Of a DNA stretch of 28,926 bases, positions 13,137-20,900 are shown one piece after another; position 1 is the first letter of the stretch; the number at the start of each line of letters is the position of its first letter. The translations under genes and the position numbers were made by a program. Under the pieces are notes generated by a model that had not been told where the DNA came from, did no database searches, and saw only the letters and a program-made list of their open reading frames with translations. The stretch is from positions 1 to 28,926 of the IMG/VR virus record IMGVR_UViG_3300042691_042157, one strand, 5' to 3'. Source of the DNA: a virus.

Positions 13137-14005
13137 GAGTTCAAGTTATTTAAGATCCAATCGAAAAGATCATCGCCAGTCCCTCCTACAACCCTGTCCT
13201 GAACATCAAATAGGTAACTAAATGCGGAAGTCGGTGACCCGTCTTCGGTTATGAGGTTATGCTCTACTGCTGGGATAGAGATCGGTTCAAACTTGTGAGA
13301 GATCATTCTATTCGCAAGATCAAAGTGTCTTTCGTATATGTGAAAGGAGTTTGCCATGTGAGTGTAGGTTCCTAACTCAAGGTCATGATAGTTTCCATGC
13401 TGACGTAGATGCTTTAGCATCTGACTCTGTAGAGTAGCAAAGAACGCTACATCAGTTGGAAGTCCCAAGATCACATCATTGCTGCGCATGTGAATCGTAA
13501 AATTCAGCTTGTTATTCCTGATCTGGAAGATTCCATAAACTGTACAGACAAAGTCCTTGTTACCGTGCCTCTGATGGATAGGCAAGTTAAAGTGCAGGAT
13601 TGCCTGTCGTGAATCTTTATCCCTGATCAATGATTCTAATGCCCACTGATATTGGCTCATCCCATGCTCATTCTTATTAGTAAAGAGAAGGTTTCCATAG
13701 GATGAGTTCACGGTGCCGTCACTGTTTTGAATGGATTCCCAAAATTTTGCAAATTTCGAGATGTATTCCACATCGTTTCTTCCCATGAAATACCATAAGA
13801 ACTCAGCGGCGATATATTTGAACTGAGAGGATCGTTCAGGATTTGTGTAGAGACATGAGAGAGGATTTTCGATCACTAGAGCGACGTCGCAAGACTCCTT
13901 GATCTTCATGTCTCGAGGCTGAGTTATGTACTCAGGATCCCTAATCAAGTCAAAAAGAGCTTCCTCATAGACTTCTGCAAATCCTTTAGATTGATAAATG
14001 ATCAT
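13133..14005 (-). CDS. Thymidylate-synthase-fold enzyme, probably dCMP hydroxymethylase (T4 gp42-like)
   Basis: 290 residues. The nucleophile is Cys154 in DFVCT, like T4 gp42 (DFMCT) and unlike the P-C-H of thymidylate synthase. M-R-S-N-D-V (173-178) matches gp42 exactly. Asp185 in GLPTDVA lies 31 residues after the Cys. That is the spacing of gp42 Cys148-Asp179 and of E. coli ThyA Cys146-Asn177; Asp here selects dCMP and Asn selects dUMP. HIYERHF (His222, Tyr224) is the usual sugar-binding segment. Predicted reaction: dCMP plus methylene-tetrahydrofolate to hydroxymethyl-dCMP (or a methyl product). A thymidylate synthase with unusual residues is the alternative. It is the first gene of its operon and is divergent from the fibre gene. 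Confidence 0.75.
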   Translation of the reverse strand: MIIYQSKGFAEVYEEALFDLIRDPEYITQPRDMKIKESCDVALVIENPLSCLYTNPERSSQFKYIAAEFLWYFMGRNDVEYISKFAKFWESIQNSDGTVNSSYGNLLFTNKNEHGMSQYQWALESLIRDKDSRQAILHFNLPIHQRHGNKDFVCTVYGIFQIRNNKLNFTIHMRSNDVILGLPTDVAFFATLQSQMLKHLRQHGNYHDLELGTYTHMANSFHIYERHFDLANRMISHKFEPISIPAVEHNLITEDGSPTSAFSYLFDVQDRVVGGTGDDLFDWILNNLNS

Positions 14006-14018
14006 TGTTTTACTTTTT

Positions 14019-14027
14019 AGTATTATA
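14019..14027 (-). promoter_or_regulatory. TATAAT-type promoter for the nucleotide operon
   Basis: TATAATACT on the minus strand, starting 22 bases upstream of the ATG at 14005. The same nine bases occur before the glycosyltransferase gene and in several array junctions. No clear -35 was seen. Confidence 0.45.
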
Positions 14028-14058
14028 TTCCTTCACTCTAAAAAAGTTTCACCATTGG

Positions 14059-14070
14059 GATAAATATAAT
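14059..14070 (+). promoter_or_regulatory. T4-late-type promoter element for the fibre gene
   Basis: GATAAATATAAT begins 27 bases before the ATG at 14086. Confidence 0.6.
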
Positions 14071-14085
14071 AAAGAAGTCACATAA

Positions 14086-17000
14086 ATGGGGGTTAGCCAC
14101 GTTTATCCTACAATAGATTTTACCCAGATTGATTATGCAAAGATTCCGGTCGGTGCGTATCTCATAGGGTTTGACTCAAGTAATGCTGGAAAGCTTTCCA
14201 AGATCGATAATTCTGGGACAATTACTGTGATAGAAGGAGTAGGAGGAGGCAGCCCAATCACAATTGAAGACGAAGGGTCAGTCATAACGTCGGCACTTGC
14301 GTCAATTGATTTTGTGGGAGCAGGAGTGACTGCAACTAATGTAGGGTCGGCTGTGACTGTGACCGTTCCGGGAGGAGGAACTAGTGGAAGTTCTGGCACC
14401 AGCGGTAGCTCAGGAACGAGTGGAGCGGCGGGCGCGATCGGTCCTGCCGGAACTAGCGGAAGCTCGGGAACTTCTGGATCGAGTGGAACGAGTGGAGCAG
14501 TGGGTCCAGCAGGAACTTCTGGATCGAGTGGAACGAGTGGAATCAATGGACTTACGTCTGGGCTGATATTCTATTTTAACTCATCAGTCACCCAGACGCC
14601 CTTAACATTCAAACAGATAGAGAGAGTTCCCACTAGTGCAGCACAGCAATCAACTGCGGTGACTCTGACTGGATCCACTAACAATCAGTTAGTCGAAACC
14701 TTCATAACTGATGCGACCGGATTGGGAGCAGGGGTTATTCCTGGTGGAGTACAAAGGTTTACTATTCATTTCCTAAAGGGCGCGAGCTCTCACAACATAG
14801 AAGCATACGCTCAGCTGGAATTAGCTAACTCCGCAGGAGTAGGATACGGCTCACCGGTAAACAGTAATACTGAAGTAGTCGGGTGGGTCAATGTCACAAC
14901 CCCAGACACAGTAGAAGTGGACATAACAATTCCGACGACTACTATAAATACGACAGATAGAATGATCATTAGGGTCTATGCTAATAACTTAGATGGACCT
15001 TCTCGAACAGTAAATTTCATAACAGAAGGAACTGCAAACTATTCATTCGTGGCGTCGACATTCGGTAATAATACAACTTCAGGAACTAGCGGCTCATCTG
15101 GAACTAGCGGCTCATCTGGATCTAGTGGATCTTCAGGCAGCTCAGGTACTTCTGGATCTAGTGGATCTTCAGGCAGCTCAGGTACTTCTGGATCTAGTGG
15201 ATCTTCAGGCAGCTCAGGTACTTCTGGATCTAGTGGATCTTCAGGCAGCTCAGGAACTTCAGGCTCTAGTGGTACCAGCGGATCGTCAGGTAGCTCTGGC
15301 TCATCTGGTACATCAGGTACGTCTGGTTCTTCAGGTTCAAGCGGAACAAGTGGTACTTCAGGAAGCTCCGGTAGCTCAGGAACTTCAGGTTCATCTGGAT
15401 CTTCAGGAACTTCGGGAACTAGTGGAACCTCAGGATCAAGCGGTAGTAGTGGAACGTCAGGTTCCAGTGGAACTAGCGGAACGTCTGGTTCTTCTGGAAC
15501 AAGTGGTACTTCAGGATCAAGTGGAACAAGCGGCAGTAGCGGAACTGCTGGATCTTCTGGGACCAGCGGCAGTAGTGGAACTTCTGGGTCATCTGGATCG
15601 AGCGGTACTAGTGGATCATCTGGCACGTCAGGAAGTTCGGGGTCCAGTGGCACTTCAGGTTCATCAGGAACTAGTGGAACTTCAGGATCTTCAGGAACCA
15701 GTGGAACAAGCGGTTCTTCTGGAACGTCTGGATCGAGTGGTACTAGTGGTTCTTCAGGAACGAGTGGAAGTTCAGGAACTTCAGGCTCTAGTGGATCATC
15801 GGGGACTTCAGGCTCTAGTGGATCAAGCGGCACGAGTGGAATAAACGGGTTTAGTACAGGCTTAATATTTTATTTTAACTCGTCAGTCACTCAAACTCCA
15901 CTCTCCTTTAAAGAAATAGAAAAGGATCCGACTGGAGCGGCTCAACAGACAACTACCCTGACTCTGACGGCATCGACTAATAATCAATTAGTAGAAACCT
16001 TCATAACTGACTCGACTGGATTGGGAGTCAGTGTCATTCCGGGAGGAGTTCAGAGATTTACTGTACACTTCTTAAAGGGAAACAGTGGAGATAACATAGA
16101 AGTGTATTCTCAAATAGAGTTGGCTGATTCTACTGGTACGGGATACGGCTCACCGGTAAACAGTAACGTTGAAGTAGTCGGATGGGTCAATTTGACTACA
16201 CCGGACACAGTAGAGGTGGACGTAACTATTCCGACAACGACAATCAACACAACAGACCGAATGATCGTTAGGCTCTATGCTAATAACTTGGATGCCGGAT
16301 CTAGGACTTTAAGCTTTGTGACTGAAGGAACCACAAATTATTCATTCGTGGCTTCGACGTTTGGTAACAACAACACGTCAGGAACCAGTGGTAGTAGCGG
16401 TTCATCCGGATCAAGCGGAACGAGTGGTAGCTCAGGAACTTCAGGCTCAAGCGGAAGTTCAGGTACCAGTGGATCTAGTGGAACTTCAGGATCTAGTGGA
16501 ACATCAGGATTGGCAGGAACTTCGGGTTCTAGCGGTACATCAGGTGCGAGTGGAGCCCAAGGAAACGACGGTTCCAATAGCGGAAGGTGGTATTTTGACG
16601 ATAGCACAGTAGCACCAAATAATCCAACATCAACGTTTTTTCTAACGGATAATGTCAATATTACTTCTATTCAGGACGTATCTATAAGTAGAGACGATAT
16701 CAATGCAACAGATTATTATGATTGGTTTAATTACTTGGTAACTAAATTTGCCTTTATTGGAGATGCATTTTTACAAATCACCGAGGTTGCCAGTAATAAC
16801 ATAATAGGAATTTATACTATCTCTTCGATAACTGATCAAACTAATTATTTTGATCTAGCTGTTTCTTTCTCTACTGGTACAGGAACTTTGACCGATGGAA
16901 ATGCTTATACGATTTCATGGATCTATAACGGGAATGATGGAACAAGTGGGACATCAGGAAGTAGTGGAACTTCGGGATCTAGTGGAACTTCGGGATCTAG

Positions 17001-17652
17001 TGGAACATCAGGATCTAGTGGAACATCAGGATTGGCAGGAACTTCCGGCTCAAGCGGTACTTCAGGATCAAGCGGAACGTCCGGATCAAGCGGAACTAGT
17101 GGTTCTTCGGGAACAAGTGGAAGCTCAGGAACTTCAGGTTCTTCTGGAACAAGCGGAGTAGGTACGTCAGGTAGTTCAGGTACGAGTGGAACCTCTGCAT
17201 CCGGCGGGTGGACTACTATTTGGAAATCAGCAGATGAGGCAGTTACCGCCGACACTGTTCTCAGTGACGACGCTTTCTTAAAGTTCACGACCGTTGCTAA
17301 TACTCAATACTTGTTTAGATTTGCAATAATGTCAAATACTAATGCTACTGCCGATTTTAAGTATGCGTTAAACCATAGCGGAACCACAACCGCGACCCGA
17401 TGGCAACCCGTAAGAGCAACGTCTGCTGGTGTCTATCCTATGATAGGATCAATCAGTCAGACAACTGCAAATGGTACAACTATTGCGGTCGCAGGAGCAT
17501 CTGCTGGAGACATACCGATCTATATACAAGGATACATACAAGTAGGAGCGGCGGGAGGTATACTGGCTTTCCAATGGGCGCAAAACACCTCTAATGCTGG
17601 CGCGACTACCGTTTACGAAGGATCCTATGTAGAATATCAAATAGTTATATGA
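14086..17652 (+). CDS. Tail-fibre/adhesin-like protein with Gly-Thr-Ser/Gly-Ser-Ser triplet tracts, 1188 residues
   Basis: N-terminal domain (about 1-96), then alternating low-complexity tracts and folded modules. Tracts are almost entirely Gly-x-Ser triplets (GTS and GSS, a few GTA, GLA, GPA): about 97-151, 332-585, 765-825 and 951-1040. The collagen-like Gly-X-Y spacing suggests an extended, perhaps trimeric, shaft without proline. Two near-copy modules (about 152-331 and 585-764) each start near GLIFYFNSSVTQTPL and end FVASTFGNN. A third module covers about 832-950. The C-terminal domain (about 1041-1188, GGWTTIWKSADEAV to VEYQIVI) looks like a beta-sandwich and may be the receptor-binding tip. 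Driven by a late-type promoter; the stop overlaps the next ATG (ATGA). A fibre or head-decoration role is inferred. Confidence 0.8.
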   Translation: MGVSHVYPTIDFTQIDYAKIPVGAYLIGFDSSNAGKLSKIDNSGTITVIEGVGGGSPITIEDEGSVITSALASIDFVGAGVTATNVGSAVTVTVPGGGTSGSSGTSGSSGTSGAAGAIGPAGTSGSSGTSGSSGTSGAVGPAGTSGSSGTSGINGLTSGLIFYFNSSVTQTPLTFKQIERVPTSAAQQSTAVTLTGSTNNQLVETFITDATGLGAGVIPGGVQRFTIHFLKGASSHNIEAYAQLELANSAGVGYGSPVNSNTEVVGWVNVTTPDTVEVDITIPTTTINTTDRMIIRVYANNLDGPSRTVNFITEGTANYSFVASTFGNNTTSGTSGSSGTSGSSGSSGSSGSSGTSGSSGSSGSSGTSGSSGSSGSSGTSGSSGSSGSSGTSGSSGTSGSSGSSGSSGTSGTSGSSGSSGTSGTSGSSGSSGTSGSSGSSGTSGTSGTSGSSGSSGTSGSSGTSGTSGSSGTSGTSGSSGTSGSSGTAGSSGTSGSSGTSGSSGSSGTSGSSGTSGSSGSSGTSGSSGTSGTSGSSGTSGTSGSSGTSGSSGTSGSSGTSGSSGTSGSSGSSGTSGSSGSSGTSGINGFSTGLIFYFNSSVTQTPLSFKEIEKDPTGAAQQTTTLTLTASTNNQLVETFITDSTGLGVSVIPGGVQRFTVHFLKGNSGDNIEVYSQIELADSTGTGYGSPVNSNVEVVGWVNLTTPDTVEVDVTIPTTTINTTDRMIVRLYANNLDAGSRTLSFVTEGTTNYSFVASTFGNNNTSGTSGSSGSSGSSGTSGSSGTSGSSGSSGTSGSSGTSGSSGTSGLAGTSGSSGTSGASGAQGNDGSNSGRWYFDDSTVAPNNPTSTFFLTDNVNITSIQDVSISRDDINATDYYDWFNYLVTKFAFIGDAFLQITEVASNNIIGIYTISSITDQTNYFDLAVSFSTGTGTLTDGNAYTISWIYNGNDGTSGTSGSSGTSGSSGTSGSSGTSGSSGTSGLAGTSGSSGTSGSSGTSGSSGTSGSSGTSGSSGTSGSSGTSGVGTSGSSGTSGTSASGGWTTIWKSADEAVTADTVLSDDAFLKFTTVANTQYLFRFAIMSNTNATADFKYALNHSGTTTATRWQPVRATSAGVYPMIGSISQTTANGTTIAVAGASAGDIPIYIQGYIQVGAAGGILAFQWAQNTSNAGATTVYEGSYVEYQIVI
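14539..15078 (+). repeat. Duplicated fibre module, copy A
   Basis: Codes for a module of about 180 residues repeated at 15838-16377. Several base-level identities persist (for example GGATACGGCTCACCGGTAAA in both), so the duplication is fairly recent or kept alike by recombination. Confidence 0.9.
15079..15840 (+). repeat. Longest Gly-Thr-Ser/Gly-Ser-Ser coding tract
   Basis: About 254 residues made of GTS and GSS triplets with one GTA. Codons for Ser, Thr and Gly are mixed freely, so the conservation is at protein level. The exception is a perfect 36-base tandem repeat from 15121 (three identical units and a fourth partly altered). Confidence 0.95.
15121..15264 (+). repeat. 36-base tandem repeat inside the fibre tract, four units
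   Basis: Units at 15121, 15157 and 15193 are identical over 36 bases; the one at 15229 diverges near its end. In-frame (12 codons), so unit number could change by slippage without breaking the gene. Confidence 0.9.
15838..16377 (+). repeat. Duplicated fibre module, copy B
   Basis: Second copy of the module at 14539-15078, with protein differences scattered (FKEIEKDPTGAAQQTT against FKQIERVPTSAAQQST). Confidence 0.9.
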
Positions 17653-17924
17653 TGGAGCACACTTGGACAATACTAGAAGAAAAAATTATTCCCGAACACC
17701 TAGGTGAACTTAATGTGGTGGCAACTATCTGGTTTAGGCTTAGTTCAGTAGAGGGAGAAAAATCTGCAAAAACGGACGGTAGAATAAATTTAGATACAAG
17801 TAATCTGGAGAACTTTATTGGATATGACTCACTAGACTTGGCGACAAGGATCCAGTGGATAAAATCCCATGCTGGAGAATTTTACGAAGAGATAAATGCA
17901 GCTAAGATTGTTGAACAGATCTAA
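17649..17924 (+). CDS. Small protein downstream of the fibre, 91 residues
   Basis: The ATG at 17649 overlaps the fibre stop as ATGA; a second ATG follows at 17652 and either may be used. The protein has Trp near the N-terminus (HTWTILEE), a strand NVVATIWFRLSSVEG, then G-R-I-N-L-D and FIGYDSLDLATRIQWIKSHAG. From memory this pattern resembles short proteins found beside structural genes in marine phages (W near the start, V-V-x-x-V-x-W, a late W-V/I-K before A-G/L-G). I could not verify that. No known activity. Translational coupling to the fibre gene suggests a fibre chaperone, attachment or accessory role. Confidence 0.65.
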   Translation: MMEHTWTILEEKIIPEHLGELNVVATIWFRLSSVEGEKSAKTDGRINLDTSNLENFIGYDSLDLATRIQWIKSHAGEFYEEINAAKIVEQI

Positions 17925-17934
17925 TTAGGCATTT

Positions 17935-17949
17935 AGAGTATAATACTCT
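17935..17949 (+). promoter_or_regulatory. Palindromic TATAAT box abutting the glycosyltransferase ATG
   Basis: AGAGTATAATACTCT is a perfect 7-base inverted repeat around a central A, ending one base before the ATG at 17950. If TATAAT is the -10 box, transcription would start at about the ATG, giving a leaderless message. An operator is the alternative. Confidence 0.4.
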
Positions 17950-20900
17950 ATGATAAGAGTAAGAGCACACACTTGCTACCTGGGAAGCACCGGGTACGCG
18001 CATCACGCAAGATCCTTCTTTAGAGAATTATCAAGATGGGTGGACCTTAGGGTCAGAAACTTTACTTGGGACGAATCTCCATCGTACTTGAATTCCACTG
18101 ACTTTGAAATAATCGACACAATAACTCTATCAAACTCAGATGGGTCCTTTTCTGACTATCCGATATCTCATTCCTTTCCTGACCTGCCTTGGAAACCTAG
18201 TGAAGGGTTCGAACCAGAAGTTGACCTTGTGTTAATGGATTCCAATCATCACTATTTTTACGATGAATATTCTGCTCCAATAAAGATAGCATACACCGTT
18301 TGGGAAAGCACTGAGATTGAGCAGGGATTCTTTGAACAGTTGCTCAAGTTCGACTATCTTTGGGTGGTAAGTGAATGGCATCGAGAAGTAGTCATTCGTC
18401 AGGGATATCCTGAACAAAGGGTCTTTATAGTGAGGGAGGGAGTAGAAGATTCTCTATACTTTAAACAAGATTCGAGAAAAGATAAAGAACGCTTTGAATT
18501 CATGTTCTTTGGAAGATGGGACTATCGTAAGTCTGTTCCTGAAATAATTAGATCTTTCCTAAAGGCATTTCCAAGGGAAGAGAACGATCGTGTGTCTTTG
18601 ATATTAAGCGCAGACAACCTATACTCAGTCGACCGTCTTAACTCTACTGAAGAACGATTAGCTCACTATGGATTTGAGGATGATAGAATAAAGATAGAAC
18701 ACTTTCCAAGTAGAGAAAAGTACGAGGATTACTTAAAGAACGGTCACGTATTAGTGAGTTGCGCTAGAAGTGAGGGATGGAACATTCCTCTAATAGAAGC
18801 AATGGTTGCCGGAACTCCTGTGATCTATTCTGACTGGGGAGCACAATTGGAATTCGCAAAAGGTAAGGGAAATCCTGTAAAGATCAAGGAGGAGTTACCT
18901 GCAAATATCGGTGCAGAACTGGGATTTGCAGGAAGCGTTCCCGGACTCTATGCTGAACCTGATTTCAATGATCTGGTTGAGGTAATGAGAGACTGTTATG
19001 ATAATTGGGAAGAAAAGAAAAGGCTAGCTAAGACAGAATCGGATGAGATTTATCAGGAATTCAATTGGGAAAGGATTGGTGAGGACGGATTCAATGCGAT
19101 AAAAAAGATCATTCCTGCGGAAGTTGAGAAAAGGACTGGCGAGTGTGCAGTGGTGATGTCCCATGCCGATACTCGAGAAAAGGTAGCACTATTGAGAAGA
19201 TGTGTGGTTGCTCTAAAGAATCAAGGACTCTCAACGGTGGTCGCATCTCACATAAGCTTACCTGAAGAGATAGTTAATATCGCAGATTACTGTGTGATAG
19301 AGAGTGACAATCCAGTAATCTATTCAGAAGAATATCATGAGTATTCGAACACTGTCCCTATCCACTACCTTAGGTATCCAGAGTTTGACTTAAGTTATTC
19401 TTTTGATTACAATCACGGATATGCCGCTCTAAGGCTGATAAGAATCGGGTCAGGGCTGGCTGAGAACATGGGTTACGAAAAGGTTCACTTTGTGAATTAC
19501 GATTATGTGATGGACGATCGTTCAACTCTTGAGGAAAATTCTAAAGAGTTAGACGGTGAAGAACATGATGTTGTTGTCTATCGATGGAATCCCGAAGACT
19601 CAATAAATTCAGGTCTATTCTCAGCAAAGGCACGAACTATCAATCGAGTACTGTACTCGTTTGATTCCAAGTCTAGTTACTTTAGGTATGAAGGAAAGGT
19701 GATATTGGAGGACGTGTTGTACTCCACCTTTAATGCTGCAGGTCTATCGATGAAGATAAAAGGCATTGAACGGGCCAAGAAGAATAATTTCTTGAATGGA
19801 GTAGTCCTACAGACATATCCACAGATAATCACAAAATCAGGTCAATCTAGCTACCTATACTTGGGTGAGTCAAATTCAGAGTTTTTTATCTGCGCAATGG
19901 GTAGCCCAGGAGAGCCATTGTCTCTTGAGATAGAGAACGAATCGTTCATTGTGAGTGAATATCCTATGCTCTTTATTAGGATACCTGCTAACCTATTGGA
20001 GTCAGGGTTCAGAGTTAATTTGCCTGAACTAGGAATATTTAAAGAGTACGACAATTCGACCAAAAGAGCATTTTGTGAAATTAGGAATCCTGAACTCATA
20101 AAGGAGCTTAATATTAACACTGGAATCAGATACAACATTAATTTCATAAGCGGTCCGTTCGTTGAAGTCATGGGTAGAAGTTCAGACCAGTTTTTAGTGG
20201 AATTCATCGATCAGGATGCTGGAAAAACTGTGTACTTCACGATAATAAAGACTGAACACTGGGCTAGATGTAGTAGAAAGTATTTCGTGAATTGGAAGAT
20301 CAGAATAACTAATTTATCTACTGGAGAGATCCATGAGGAAGATTTTAATCTTGAGAAGAAACGAGTTCTAGTATCGATAGATTCTAGCGCACTTGGTGAC
20401 TCGTTATCGTGGTTTCCTCACATTGATGAGTTTAGAAAAGAAAAAGGATGTGAAGTATACGTGAGCACATTCAAGAACGATCTCTTTATAGAAAACTATC
20501 CTGAACTAAATTTTATCACTCCAGGAACGGCGGTCAAGGACGTCTATGCTAATTATACGATAGGCTGGTTCTACAAGCAGGATGGAGACGTGAATTATGA
20601 GCATCATCCTAGAGACTTTAGAAAGCTCCCAATGCAAGCAACAACTTGTGACATATTAGGACTACCTCACTCTAACATAAGACCAAAGCTTAGCGTGCCT
20701 AACGAGCCTAGGCCGATCGAAGAAGAGTACGTGTGTATCGCCATTCACTCGACCGCTCAGGCAAAGTACTGGAATAACCCTACTGGTTGGCAAGAATTGA
20801 CTGACTATTTCTTAAATCGTGGAATAAAAGTCGTTGTGATTAGCCTAGAAGGAAACGGTTACATGCAAAACTATCATCCAGTCGGCGTGATGGAGAAGAG

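Noticed and set aside
13133-14005. Plain thymidylate synthase call
   Set aside because: Asp replaces the dUMP-selecting Asn and the catalytic segment is F-V-C-T, not P-C-H; kept only as an alternative.
15121-15264. CRISPR-like 36-base repeat spacing
   Set aside because: Units are directly adjacent with no spacers and are in frame within the fibre gene; this is a tandem coding repeat.
15039-15833. Long minus-strand reading frame of Pro, Glu, Asp, Leu and Val opposite the fibre tract
   Set aside because: It is the antisense shadow of the Gly/Ser/Thr repeat: those codons reversed rarely give stops. The same effect explains the open minus-strand frames at 14133-14546, 16338-16658 and 16923-17288 and the plus-strand frame at 15125-15844.
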